Source: Chloroflexi bacterium UBA6077 (GTDB taxonomy: Bacteria; Chloroflexota; UBA6077). Taken from it: 48,846 bases of DNA. The position numbers and the translations under genes were made by a program. Below, in pieces: positions 16,851-25,033 of this stretch. The DNA lies in NCBI GenBank assembly GCA_002436065.1, contig DIXP01000034.1, positions 1-48,846 on the forward strand. Reading direction: 5' to 3'. Under the pieces are notes generated by a model that saw only the letters and a list, made by a program, of their open reading frames with translations, did no database searches and had not been told where the DNA came from. Every line of letters starts with the position of its first letter. Positions within the stretch are counted from its first letter, which is position 1.

Positions 16851-17253
16851 GATCACCCCGGACGAGATCGACGTGAACAGGGTCGTGGAGGCGGTCCGCC
16901 GCGACGAGGACGGCTGTGTGGTAACCTTCGTGGGGGTGGTGCGCAACCAGAACCGGGGCAAGCAGGTGCTCTACCTCGAGTACGAGGCATACCCTGAGAT
17001 GGCCCTCGCGAAGATGCGCCAGATAGGCCAGGAGGTCACCAGCAGGTGGGGCCTGGGCCACCTCGCCATCGTCCACAGGACGGGCCGGATCGAGGTCGGC
17101 GAGGCCAGCGTCGTCATCGCCGTCGCCGCGGGCCACCGCCACGAGGCGTTCGAGGCCAGCCACTACGCCATCGACCGCCTCAAGGAGATCGTGCCCGTGT
17201 GGAAGAAAGAGGTCTACGCCGACGGCGAGGAGTGGCTGGGGATAGGCAATTAG
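16843..17253 (+). CDS. moaE: Molybdopterin synthase catalytic subunit MoaE
   Basis: A 136-residue protein with the full MoaE signature: GCVVTFVGVVRNQNRG, YLEYEAYPEMA, IVHRTGRIEVGEASVVIAV, GHRHEAFEASHYAID and the catalytic-region VPVWKKEVYADGEEW with the active-site Lys. It transfers two sulfurs from MoaD to cPMP. The ATG lies 8 bases inside the end of moaD, so translation is coupled. Length matches the family. Confidence 0.95.
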   Translation: MFEITPDEIDVNRVVEAVRRDEDGCVVTFVGVVRNQNRGKQVLYLEYEAYPEMALAKMRQIGQEVTSRWGLGHLAIVHRTGRIEVGEASVVIAVAAGHRHEAFEASHYAIDRLKEIVPVWKKEVYADGEEWLGIGN

Positions 17254-17265
17254 GGGGCAGACACA

Positions 17266-17757
17266 ATGGCGTATTGCGTGCAGTGTGGCGGCAAGATGGA
17301 GGAGAGGATACCGGACGGCGACGAGCGGTCCCGTCTGGTCTGTCCGGATTGTGGCCACATCACCTATGAGAACCCCAAGCTGGTAGTGGGCACCCTGCCG
17401 GTGGTGGCGGGCAAGGTGCTGCTGCTGCGCCGAGCCATAGAGCCTCGATACGGAACCTGGAGCTATCCGGGGGGCTTCCTGGAAATGGGTGAGACCATCG
17501 AGGAGGGGGCCAGCCGCGAATCCAGGGAGGAGCTGGGGATCGAGGTTGGGAAGCTAAGGCTTCATGGCATCTACGACCGCCCCTCCGTCGGCATCGTCAC
17601 CATCATCTACCTGGCGGAGATCGTGCGAGGGGAGCCGGCTCCGAGTTCTGAGGCGCTGGAAGCGCGCTACTTCGGTCCCGAGGAGATCCCCTGGAACGAA
17701 CTGGCCTTCCCGACCACCGCGAGGGCCCTGGTGGACTGGGTATCCTCCACCAGATGA
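17266..17757 (+). CDS. Zinc-ribbon Nudix hydrolase
   Basis: A 163-residue protein. An N-terminal zinc ribbon (CVQCGGK, CPDCGH) precedes a Nudix domain whose box reads GFLEMGETIEEGASRESREE then LGI, matching Gx5Ex7REUxEExGU with Ser at the usually hydrophobic position. The residues SYPGG before it are standard. It hydrolyses a nucleoside diphosphate linked to another group; the substrate (NADH, ADP-ribose or similar) is not set by sequence. It sits 12 bases behind moaE and just before moaA, so it is co-transcribed with cofactor genes, though a direct link is not shown. Confidence 0.9.
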   Translation: MAYCVQCGGKMEERIPDGDERSRLVCPDCGHITYENPKLVVGTLPVVAGKVLLLRRAIEPRYGTWSYPGGFLEMGETIEEGASRESREELGIEVGKLRLHGIYDRPSVGIVTIIYLAEIVRGEPAPSSEALEARYFGPEEIPWNELAFPTTARALVDWVSSTR

Positions 17758-17769
17758 AAGGCGCCGCTC

Positions 17770-18768
17770 ATGGACTCCACCCCTAGGCTGCGGGACAGCT
17801 TCCGCCGCTCCATCAACTACATGCGCATCTCCGTCACGGATCGGTGCAACCTGCGCTGCATCTACTGCATGCCGCCTGAGGGGGTGTCCTGGATACCTCA
17901 CGAGAACATCCTCAGCTTCGAGGAGATCGAGCGGGTGGTCAGCGCCACGGCCACCGTGGGGATGCGGAAGATCCGCATCACCGGTGGGGAGCCGCTGGTC
18001 CGGCGCGGCATCGTCCAGTTGGTGGAGAGGTTGGCCTCCATCCCCGGCATCGATGACATCGCCATGACCACCAACGCCATCCTGATGCCCCAGTTCGCCG
18101 AGCCGCTGGCCAGGGCCGGCCTCCAGCGGATCAACGTGAGCCTGGACACCCTCGACCCTGAGCGCTTCGCCCACATCACCCGATTCGACTCCCTCGGGAA
18201 GGTGTTGGAGGGCATAGAGGCGGCCGAGCGAGCGGGTCTGGCGCCCATCAAGATCAACGCCGTGGTGCTCCGGGGAATCAATGATGGCGAGGTGGTGGAT
18301 CTGGCCCGACTGACGCTGGAACACCCCTGGCACGTCCGCTTCATCGAGGCGATGCCCCTGGGCGGGAACCTCCCGGTGGAAGGCGATGGCTTCATCCCCG
18401 CGGACGAGATCATGGGTAGGCTAACGCCGCTGGGCGAACTGGAGGCCTGCTCGGGTCCTGGGGGGAACGGGCCTGCCCGCTACTTCAAGCTACCGGATGC
18501 CAGGGGCACTGTCGGCGTCATCAGCCCTATGAGCCACTTCTACTGCGACAGCTGCAACCGGGTGAGGCTCTCGGCCGACGGCCGTCTGCGACTCTGCCTC
18601 TTCGACGACCATGAGGTGGACCTGCGCACCCCCCTCCGCGCGGGCGCCTCGGCCGACGAGATCGTCTCCATCTTCCACAGGGCCATCGCGGCCAAACCCG
18701 AGCGCCACCACCTCCAGGTGGGCCACTCCAACTGCTCCCTCCGCGCCCTATCCCAAATCGGGGGGTAG
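17770..18768 (+). CDS. moaA: GTP 3',8-cyclase MoaA
   Basis: A 332-residue radical SAM enzyme for the first step of molybdenum cofactor synthesis (GTP to 3',8-cH2GTP). The N-terminal cluster motif is CNLRCIYCMP; ITGGEPLVR is the SAM-binding GGE motif. The second 4Fe-4S site at the C terminus is seen in CDSCNRVRLSADGRLRLCLF. The chain ends in IGG, the conserved C-terminal GG of MoaA. ATG start behind AAAGGCG. MoaC, the partner for cPMP formation, is not in this window. Confidence 0.96.
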   Translation: MDSTPRLRDSFRRSINYMRISVTDRCNLRCIYCMPPEGVSWIPHENILSFEEIERVVSATATVGMRKIRITGGEPLVRRGIVQLVERLASIPGIDDIAMTTNAILMPQFAEPLARAGLQRINVSLDTLDPERFAHITRFDSLGKVLEGIEAAERAGLAPIKINAVVLRGINDGEVVDLARLTLEHPWHVRFIEAMPLGGNLPVEGDGFIPADEIMGRLTPLGELEACSGPGGNGPARYFKLPDARGTVGVISPMSHFYCDSCNRVRLSADGRLRLCLFDDHEVDLRTPLRAGASADEIVSIFHRAIAAKPERHHLQVGHSNCSLRALSQIGG

Positions 18769-18874
18769 GGCTAGCTGCTTCACTCCGATGAGCAGCACAC
18801 CCTCCTCCTCGGCCACCGCCTCCAGCTTGGAGTCGAAACCCCCACCCGCTCAACTTGATCCTGGGTAGAGAATA

Positions 18875-18922
18875 ACCTAGCCGTGAGTTACCTAGCCGTG
18901 CGTAGGTAACTCACGGCTAGGT
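18875..18922 (+). terminator. 20-bp perfect inverted repeat after moaA
   Basis: Arms ACCTAGCCGTGAGTTACCTA (18875-18894) and its exact complement (18903-18922) flank the 8-base loop GCCGTGCG. The loop and flank repeat part of the arm (CTAGCCGTG). There is no run of T, so it may be a Rho-independent-like pause, a repeat element or a protein site rather than a classic terminator. Confidence 0.6.
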
Positions 18923-19264
18923 AACTCGTGATCAGGTAGAGAGGATGCAGCTCTCTGTAGCCAGCGTCAACCGGCTCCGCGAGGAGGTCCAGAACCGACA
19001 CATCTCGGAGTTGGGGCGCAGGTCCAGCCCCAACGGGGCGATCCCAGCGGGGAGCGACCTCTTCCCAGGGCATTGCCCTGGGCTGCTCTAGGACGCCCCT
19101 TCGGGGCTGGGCCTCACCCCGAACTCGAAGATGCGTTGGCCCTAACCCCTTCGGCAGGATTGGCGCCACCTAACAGCCCTCTAGTGGGCTTCGTTCTCTC
19201 AGCCGGACGGTCTTGGACCTCGGGCTCCCTCCCTCGACGCAGAGCCGTCAGGCGCCATCACCCC
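18923..19264. repeat. REP-like palindromic intergenic sequence
   Basis: No gene seen. It contains hairpins CCCAGGGC-ATT-GCCCTGGG (19064-19082) and GCCCC-TTC-GGGGC (about 19094-19106), plus AGCCCCAACGGGGCG nearby. Stretches of this kind occur as dispersed palindromic units in many environmental genomes. A segment near 19195-19245 is similar to one at 20513-20563. Confidence 0.5.
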
Positions 19265-19690
19265 CTAGTCCACCACCGGGAACTGCCCACCCAGCATCAT
19301 CCCCTTCTCCCACGACTCCACCACATCCGCCTCGGCTGCCCCAACCCCGGTCCCCTCCATCCCCTGCTCCGCCACGTAGATCTCCAGCAGGCTTTCAATG
19401 GCCACCACGGGGATCCCAGCCAACGTCGGCTGCGATGTCGCCTTCGGCAGCACCGTCACCCGGCACTGGTCCCAGTCCCTCCCCAACTCCCAGTCCCTCC
19501 TCCCCTGCACCTTGTAGCGCCGACTCGCCGGACCCTCAACCAAACTCCGGTCCCCCGTCCGATCAGCGTACAGCCACGGGTCCCACCGGTGGGCGACATA
19601 CTCCATCTGAACCACCGACCCCAAACCCGACGGCTCGTGCCGGAAGCCCCAGTTGTGCACCCACCCGTCCTGCTCCTCCTGCCCGTACAT
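19265..19690 (-). CDS. Unrecognised small protein
   Basis: About 141 residues from an ATG at 19690 (a GTG two codons upstream is an alternative). The composition is protein-like, rich in Trp, Arg and Asp (HNWGFRHEPSGLG; HRWDPWLYADRTGDRS; YKVQGRRDWELGRDW), while the opposite strand gives only Pro/Ser-rich low-complexity frames. No family recognised. Upstream on its coding strand are a palindrome AGTGTCACACT and a GATGCT-GT-AGCATC hairpin that might be operator-like. The gene is surrounded by repeats. Confidence 0.4.
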   Translation of the reverse strand: MYGQEEQDGWVHNWGFRHEPSGLGSVVQMEYVAHRWDPWLYADRTGDRSLVEGPASRRYKVQGRRDWELGRDWDQCRVTVLPKATSQPTLAGIPVVAIESLLEIYVAEQGMEGTGVGAAEADVVESWEKGMMLGGQFPVVD

Positions 19691-19886
19691 CTCCACCGCG
19701 AGGATGCTACAGCATCGCAGTGACAACAGTGTGACACTGCTTCGGGAGCAGATTCCAGACTGGAGATGGGTGCCTCGCCTCCTACCTACCGCATGAACGA
19801 GAGCCATCATTGGGACCCCACCTGGGCACAACAAAAGGACGCCCCCTCGGGCGTCCCCATCGCTGACCGCTGACTGCTGACCGCTC

Positions 19887-20237
19887 CTACGCCGCGTCCT
19901 CGCCCGACTCCCCTTCCGGCTCTCCCTCCTGCGCCTCTTCGGCCTCATCGGCGGGCTGCTCGTCTTCCCGCTTCTTCTTGTGGATGACGTACGCCCCCAC
20001 CAGGACCCGAGCGTGGAAGTCCACCGATAGCTCGTAGCCTATCTTGCCCTGCTCGCGCAACTCCTCGAGGGCCTGGGCCGCCGCCGGAGGCAACCCAACG
20101 TACAGCTTGCCCTGCTCGTCCTCGAGCACCGTCACCTCGTCACCGTCGATGCCGAAGCGACGCCGGATCTCCACGATCGGCATAAGGCTCTTGGTCCCGA
20201 TGTACCAGCGAAGGGTACTCTTGCTAAGCTTCTTCAT
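19887..20237 (-). CDS. Small acidic-tailed protein of unknown function
   Basis: A 116-residue protein. The start is placed at the ATG giving MKKLSKSTLRWYIGT; a longer frame upstream lacks support. The first about 80 residues read like a compact alpha/beta domain (MPIVEIRRRFGIDGDEVTVL, YVGLPPAAAQALEELREQG). The last 35 residues are almost all Glu, Asp, Ala and Gly, so probably disordered. I do not recognise it; a role in nucleic-acid or protein binding would be guesswork. Confidence 0.6.
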   Translation of the reverse strand: MKKLSKSTLRWYIGTKSLMPIVEIRRRFGIDGDEVTVLEDEQGKLYVGLPPAAAQALEELREQGKIGYELSVDFHARVLVGAYVIHKKKREDEQPADEAEEAQEGEPEGESGEDAA

Positions 20238-20641
20238 TGTCACTGTGGTCCCGATACCATCCCAACTCTCGGCGCCCGTAAGGCAAACTGGGGGCCACCC
20301 TCTCAGCAACCTCGGGGACAACGCGATAGGGGTACGCTTCACCGCGCCCAGAAATTCCATTATACCAGCAGCCGGACAGGCAGGGAAATATGGATAGCAT
20401 TATATTGCTAATATCCCTGAATCCGGAGTGCCGGCGCGCCTCTTGATGGGGGAGGCTCCTAGACGCGAAAACGGCCCCGAAGGGGCCATTTGGTCTCAGC
20501 CCGATAGGGCTTCGTCTTCTTAGCCCGACGGTTTTAACCTCGGGCTCTCTCCCACGCCAAGCGACGCGGACTTCCCGGCTGCCAACTACCTCTGGCTCGG
20601 CCTATCGCCAGGACCGGCGGCTAACCTGTCGTGCTCACCAA
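20238..20641. other. Intergenic region with hairpins
   Basis: No gene seen. On the minus strand, GGCCCC-TTC-GGGGCC followed by GTTTTCG at about 20465-20490 is a possible terminator for the regulator gene that ends at 20642. AGCCCGA...TCGGGCT near 20520-20545 is a second hairpin, similar to a copy near 19200. An AT-rich patch (ATTATATTGCTAATAT) at about 20400 may hold a promoter. Confidence 0.45.
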
Positions 20642-21262
20642 TCAGTCTGTGCCCCGCAGGGAGACGAAATAGGAGCACACTCGGCCTCCACTGCCGATGG
20701 ACTCGGCATGGGTCGAAGGGACGCCCAGCATGCCGGCGATGTACCGCTCCTCCAGCGCACAGACGTGGGTGTAAGCCCGGGAGACCAGCAGATTGGGGCA
20801 GTTGTACTGCTTCAGCAGATACCCACCCTCGACCTCCTCGCACTCGGCCATGGCTCCCTCCTCGGTCCGGATGCGGGCCACTTCGGCAATCCTATCGGCC
20901 AGACCCTTCCCGACCAGTCGCGGCGCCCGCTCTTGGACCCAAACCGCAGCCACATGGTCCAGCACACCCTGGAGGGTCTCCGGGGACAACTTGTCCTCCA
21001 TCCCGCTCAGGAGGCGATTGGCCAACAGGTGGTAGCGCTTCGGGAACTCCTCCTCCGCCTCATCCGCCAGGGAGTAGACGAAGTAGGGCCGCCCCACCTT
21101 CCCCCTTACCTCCTCGACGTTGACCAGGTCGTCCCTCTGAAGCACCGACAGATGCACTCGAACAGTCACGGGAGACAGGCCAACCTCCTTGGATAGCTCT
21201 TCCAGGGTGGCGCGGCCCCGTTTCTTGAGAATGTCCAGGATCTGCCTGCGAGTTCTCTGCAT
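20642..21262 (-). CDS. Winged-helix regulator with C-terminal cysteine cluster (SufR-like)
   Basis: A 206-residue protein starting at the ATG behind a G-rich site (GGGGGGGAACGAACTG). Residues about 1-60 form a DeoR/ArsR-like winged helix (RRQILDILKKRGRATLEELS, SPVTVRVHLSVLQRDDLV). The C-terminal half carries Cys residues in the pattern seen in SufR-type Fe-S-sensing regulators: YNCPNLL, THVCALEE and GRVCSYFV, plus AECEEVEGGYLLK. It probably senses redox or Fe-S status. Its promoter overlaps back to back with that of the divergent peroxiredoxin gene, which it is likely to control. Confidence 0.75.
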   Translation of the reverse strand: MQRTRRQILDILKKRGRATLEELSKEVGLSPVTVRVHLSVLQRDDLVNVEEVRGKVGRPYFVYSLADEAEEEFPKRYHLLANRLLSGMEDKLSPETLQGVLDHVAAVWVQERAPRLVGKGLADRIAEVARIRTEEGAMAECEEVEGGYLLKQYNCPNLLVSRAYTHVCALEERYIAGMLGVPSTHAESIGSGGRVCSYFVSLRGTD

Positions 21263-21331
21263 CAGTTCGTTCCCCCCCAGAAAGGTCATTCCATGCGAAG
21301 CCGACCGATACTGGCTGCTCGGCTTACCTGC

Positions 21332-21361
21332 ATGGTACAGGCGATAAGCATTCTTTGTCAA
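21332..21361 (-). promoter_or_regulatory. Sigma70-like promoter of the SufR-like gene
   Basis: On the minus strand TTGACA (21361-21356), 18-base spacer, TACCAT (21337-21332). The -35 hexamer is shared, in opposite orientation, with the divergent promoter on the plus strand. Confidence 0.6.
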
Positions 21362-21382
21362 CTTAGCGAGCATAAATATAAC
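21355..21382 (+). promoter_or_regulatory. Divergent promoter toward the peroxiredoxin gene
   Basis: TTGTCA (21355-21360), 16-base spacer, TATAAC (21377-21382). The leader to the GTG start is about 185 bases. Overlap of the two -35 boxes means one bound regulator could control both genes. Confidence 0.55.
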
Positions 21383-21572
21383 GATAGCTTCTGTAGCTTA
21401 TCCCTCCATCGCCGTTGTACCGCGCCATCTACATCTGCTAGGATGCTTCGCCGAAGCCCCTCTCCCCTGCCGGACTACACCCGGCATCGGGACCTGGAGC
21501 TTAACCACATGGCAGCCCTACGGCGTCGACCCACACTTCTCGCAACTAGAGTGGCGATTGGAGGAAGCAGCA

Positions 21573-22046
21573 GTGTCCGAGAATGGGACAAGGCCACCCC
21601 AGGAAGGGGAGCGGGCTCCCGCCTTCAAGCTCCCCAGCCTCGCTCACGGCGAGGTCGGACCCGAGGACTATCGGGGAAAGAGGAAGGTGGTGATCGCCTT
21701 CTACCCGAAGGACAACAGCTCGGGTTGAATCAAGGAGCTGTCCTCCTTTAGGGAGGCATACCAGCGGTTCCAGGAGGCCAACGCGGAGATCCTGGCCATC
21801 AGCGCCGACAGCCTGGAATCGCATCGGAAGTTCGCGGAGAAGCTGGGAGGCGTCCAGTTCCCCCTGCTGAGTGACAGGGGCGCCAACGTCATCAAGCTGT
21901 ACGGGGTGGCCAACGAGAAGGGCACAGGGGCCAAGAGGTCCATCTTCGTGCTGGACGTGGAAGGCGTAATCATCCACGCCAACCGCGGCTACAGTGTCTC
22001 CAACCCCAAGCACTTTGAGGCGATATTCCAGACATTGAGCAGGTAG
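21573..22046 (+). CDS. Peroxiredoxin (BCP/AhpC type), probable selenoprotein with UGA at the peroxidatic position
   Basis: A 157-residue thioredoxin-fold peroxiredoxin interrupted only by TGA at codon 52 (21726-21728). The frame before it reads ERAPAFKLPSL and KVVIAFYPKDNSSG; after it IKELSSFREAYQRFQEAN, AEILAISADSLESHRKFAEK, FPLLSD and the conserved Arg in AKRSIFVLD. In relatives the residue at the TGA is the catalytic Cys of FYPKDxTPGC, so the codon is expected to be selenocysteine. The protein has no other Cys, making it a 1-Sec type. A 5-bp hairpin CCTCC-TTTAG-GGAGG (21742-21756) lies 18 bases beyond the UGA to its loop, a distance compatible with bacterial SECIS elements. GTG start behind TTGGAGGAAGCAGCA. 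A nonsense mutation of TGC is the alternative. Confidence 0.8.
21732..21764 (+). promoter_or_regulatory. Candidate bacterial SECIS hairpin
   Basis: Immediately 3' of the in-frame UGA, two mutually exclusive stems can form: AAGGAG-CTGTC-CTCCTT (21732-21748) and CCTCC-TTTAG-GGAGG (21742-21756), the latter extendable by CTG/CAG. The second places its apical loop about 18 bases from the UGA, as in bacterial selenoprotein mRNAs. Not verified by folding software. Confidence 0.5.
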
Positions 22047-22144
22047 AAGGGCTGGGGATCCAGAACAGCTTCCGAATCTGTCGCCTCATCCGGCTAATTA
22101 GCCGGATGAGGCGGATAGGTCGGATAAGAACGGCGGATCTGCCC

Positions 22145-23251
22145 CTACGGCAGATACTTGAGCGGGTTGACCAGAGCCCCGCTGCTATAGACCTCGAAGT
22201 GGAGGTGGGGACCGGTGCTGAGGCCGGTGCTGCCCATGGCACCGATGGTCTCCCCCTTGGACACCCGCTCGCCGTAGTCCACGTAGAAGGCGCTGAGGTG
22301 GGCGTACAGCGACCTGTACCCGTTCTCGTGGTCCACCATCAGGTACCAGCCGTAGCCGTAGCCCAGCTTATGGGCCGCGATCACCACGCCGGCATCGGCG
22401 GCGTAGATCGGGCTTCCCATCCCCGCCGCCACATCTAACCCGCTGTGGCCGGCCTCGCCGAAGTACTGGGTGATGGTGCCGCTCGCGGGCCACCGGAAGG
22501 AGCCGGTGGCGCGAGCCGGCGCTGAGGCAGACCGTCCCCCACGGCTGGTGGAGTTGGCCCTGGCCATCTGGACCTTGCCACCCGGTATCACCAGCAGGTC
22601 GCCTATCTGCAGCGTGTTCGCGTCCTTGATGCCGTTGTACTCCACCACGGCCTCGGGGGTTACCCCATAGATCAGCGCCAATTCGTTGAGGACGTCCCCA
22701 TCGTAGACCCGATGGAGCAGTCCGGACACTGGGGGTATCAGCAGCTCTTCGCCAATCCCGAGGGCGTTGGGATCGTCGATGTCGTTGGAGGCAATCACCG
22801 AGTCGGCGTCCAGGCCGAACTTCACGGCGATGGCATTGACCGTATCCCCCTCTTCCACACGGTACTTGATGGGGGCTCGAGGCTGGTTGGTCTGGACGGC
22901 CGACTGCTGCTCCTTAGAGGGCGCGGCACCAATCTCCCTCAGTTGGGAGGGTTCGAGCTGGGGCGTTGCGATCGGGGCAGGAGTCGGAGGGGCCGGCAAG
23001 ACCGTCTCCTCCTGAGGGGTAGCCTGGGTGGACACTCCATCCCCACCCAGGTCGACCCCGGTCTGCAAGAGCGGCTGGGACGCCACCATGGCCAACACCA
23101 GCGCCAGGAGGACCGCCAGGTGGCGCGGGAAGCGCCGTGTCGCCAGATCCGGCAATAGACTGAGGTAGGGCCGCACCCGTGCGGCCGCCCACCAGAAACC
23201 CTCGCGCACCCTGGGGATCCGCCCAGAGCGATCCTGCAACTGCATCCACAC
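22145..23251 (-). CDS. LysM-M23 family metallopeptidase (cell wall endopeptidase)
   Basis: A 368-residue exported or membrane-anchored protein. A basic N terminus leads into a hydrophobic segment (HLAVLLALVLAMVAS) at about residues 44-60. A Pro/Thr-rich linker follows, then two LysM domains (YRVEEGDTVNAIAVKFG; HRVYDGDVLNELALIYG) that bind peptidoglycan. The C-terminal M23 domain has the zinc ligands in HSGLDVAAGMG and HLHFEV. It hydrolyses peptide bonds in peptidoglycan cross-links. The start is a GTG at 23251; an ATG two codons in is an alternative. It lies downstream of rho on the same strand, separated by repeat copy B. Confidence 0.93.
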   Translation of the reverse strand: MWMQLQDRSGRIPRVREGFWWAAARVRPYLSLLPDLATRRFPRHLAVLLALVLAMVASQPLLQTGVDLGGDGVSTQATPQEETVLPAPPTPAPIATPQLEPSQLREIGAAPSKEQQSAVQTNQPRAPIKYRVEEGDTVNAIAVKFGLDADSVIASNDIDDPNALGIGEELLIPPVSGLLHRVYDGDVLNELALIYGVTPEAVVEYNGIKDANTLQIGDLLVIPGGKVQMARANSTSRGGRSASAPARATGSFRWPASGTITQYFGEAGHSGLDVAAGMGSPIYAADAGVVIAAHKLGYGYGWYLMVDHENGYRSLYAHLSAFYVDYGERVSKGETIGAMGSTGLSTGPHLHFEVYSSGALVNPLKYLP

Positions 23252-23416
23252 AAAGGAGCCGACCCTGGCACCATCTAACGGCGCACAGGGACCTATCGCC
23301 TGGCTTCCGGCCCGGCGCGCCCCTTCTCCTCTCGCTATTCGGTTCTCTGCGGACGAAGAGAGAAATGAACAGTGGGGCGAAGCTGCCGCTCGCCCCCACC
23401 GCTGTCATCCAGTGCG

Positions 23417-23527
23417 CCTCTACCCTGTCATCCTGAGCGATAGCGAAGGATCTCCTGTTACAGGTAGACCCCTCTCGCCACATCGGGCGCGACAGCGCCT
23501 GGCAAGACCAATTTGGTCGAGGTCTAG
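23417..23527 (+). repeat. Dispersed GTCATCCTGAGCG repeat, copy B
   Basis: CTGTCATCCTGAGCGATAGC, GAAGGATCTCCTGTTACAGG, CCCCTCTCGCCAC and a tail GACCAATTTGGTCGAGGT that is itself palindromic (GACCAATTTGGTC). It resembles copy A over about 100 bases and its end coincides with the rho stop codon. Confidence 0.85.
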
Positions 23528-24771
23528 ACGTCCTTGGTCAGCGTCGTAAGAAACTCTTTGTTGGTGGTGGTCTTGTTGAGGCGGGCGAGCACCAACTCCA
23601 CCCCTTCTGTGGTGCCGATGGCCGTGAGCATCCGGCGCATCGTCCACACCTGCTTCAGGGTCCACTCGTCCAGCAGCAGCTCCTCGCGACGGGTGCCGGA
23701 CCTGGCTATGTCGATGGCCGGGAAGGTGCGCCGCTCCGCGATCTTGCGGTCAAGGTGCAGCTCCATGTTGCCGGTGCCCTTGAACTCCTCGTAGATCACG
23801 TCGTCCATGCGGCTTCCCGTGTCCACCAGGCAGGTGGCCATGACGGTCAGGCTGCCCCCCTCCTCGATGTTCCGCGCCGCGCCGAAGAAGCGCTTGGGCG
23901 GATAGAGGGCGATTGGGTCGATACCACCGGAGAGGGTGCGGCCGCTGGGGGGCATGGCCAGGTTGTACGCCCTGGCCAACCTGGTGATGCTGTCCAGCAG
24001 GATCACCACGTCGCGGCCGCCCTCCACCAGCCTCTTGGCCCGGTTGAGTGCCATCTCCGCCACGGTGGTGTGATCCTCCACCGGCTCGTCGAAGGTGGAG
24101 CTTATCACCTCTCCCTTGACGGAGCGCTTCATGTCCGTCACCTCTTCGGGGCGCTCGCCGATGAGACAGACCATCAGGTGGATGTCTGTGCAGTTGGCCG
24201 TGATCCCGTTGGCTATCTGCTTCAGGATGGTCGTCTTGCCCGCCTTGGGCGGGGAGACGATGAGTCCGCGCTGCCCCCGTCCGATAGGCGACACGAGGTT
24301 GATCAGCCGCTGGGTCAGGTTCTTGGACTCCGTCTCCAGATTGATCATCTCGCGGGGGAAGATGGCGGTGAGCGTGTCGAAGTGTGGTCGCTTCTTGGCC
24401 ACCTCGGGGTCCAGCCCGTTGACGGCCTCCACCCGCAGCAATCCGAAGTACTTCTCGCTGTCCTTGGGTGGGCGCACCTGGCCGGTAACCATGTCCCCGG
24501 TGCGAAGCCCGAAGCGACGGATCTGAGACTGGGAAACGTACACATCGTTGGAGCCGGGCAGGTACCTCTCCTGTCTCAGGAAGCCGAACCCGTCCTCCAC
24601 GATCTCCAACACGCCGCCCTTGAAGATGTTGCCCTGCTGCTCGGTCTGGGCCTGCAGCAATCGAAAGATAAGGTCCTGCTTGCGTAGCGTGCTGACGCCG
24701 ACGATGCCAAGCTCCTTGGCCATCTCCTGCAGCTCGTCTCGGGTCTTGGTTTCAAGCTCAGCTATATTCAC
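23524..24771 (-). CDS. rho: Transcription termination factor Rho
   Basis: A 415-residue RNA-dependent hexameric ATPase that ends transcription. N-terminal Rho_N helix-extended-loop-helix (ELETKTRDELQEMAKELGI), cold-shock-like RNA-binding domain (GVLEIVEDGFGFLRQERY, NDVYVSQSQIRRFGLRTGD), then the RecA-type core with Walker A SPPKAGKTT, LIGERPEEV, ILLDSITRLARAYN and the Q-loop/R-loop region GGIDPIALYPPKRFFGAARN. Length is usual. Start GTG at 24771. It follows glpX in a gene order like that of Firmicutes (pyrG, transaldolase, glpX, rho). Confidence 0.97.
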   Translation of the reverse strand: MNIAELETKTRDELQEMAKELGIVGVSTLRKQDLIFRLLQAQTEQQGNIFKGGVLEIVEDGFGFLRQERYLPGSNDVYVSQSQIRRFGLRTGDMVTGQVRPPKDSEKYFGLLRVEAVNGLDPEVAKKRPHFDTLTAIFPREMINLETESKNLTQRLINLVSPIGRGQRGLIVSPPKAGKTTILKQIANGITANCTDIHLMVCLIGERPEEVTDMKRSVKGEVISSTFDEPVEDHTTVAEMALNRAKRLVEGGRDVVILLDSITRLARAYNLAMPPSGRTLSGGIDPIALYPPKRFFGAARNIEEGGSLTVMATCLVDTGSRMDDVIYEEFKGTGNMELHLDRKIAERRTFPAIDIARSGTRREELLLDEWTLKQVWTMRRMLTAIGTTEGVELVLARLNKTTTNKEFLTTLTKDV

Positions 24772-25033
24772 GAGTCACTCCGCTTGGGACAGGCCCAACC
24801 ACCAGTAGGATCGAGCGGTTTATCCCGCTCAACCAACGCGGCCAGGGTGTCGATTCGATGGCTTTCCGTGGAGAACAGCTCGCTACGGGGTAGAGCGAGA
24901 AAGCCAGGCGATGCATCTTCTGTCGCCCAGAGAATGGAGTCAGTGTCGGAGGAAAACAGACCGGACTCTACCTTAGAGGGACCGACGTCTCTACCCGTCC
25001 ATTCTAGAGAATAGCAGTTGAGCAACCTCATTG

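Noticed and set aside
19213..19734. Pro/Ser-rich plus-strand frame
   Set aside because: Composition typical of an antisense GC-frame; the minus strand is more protein-like.
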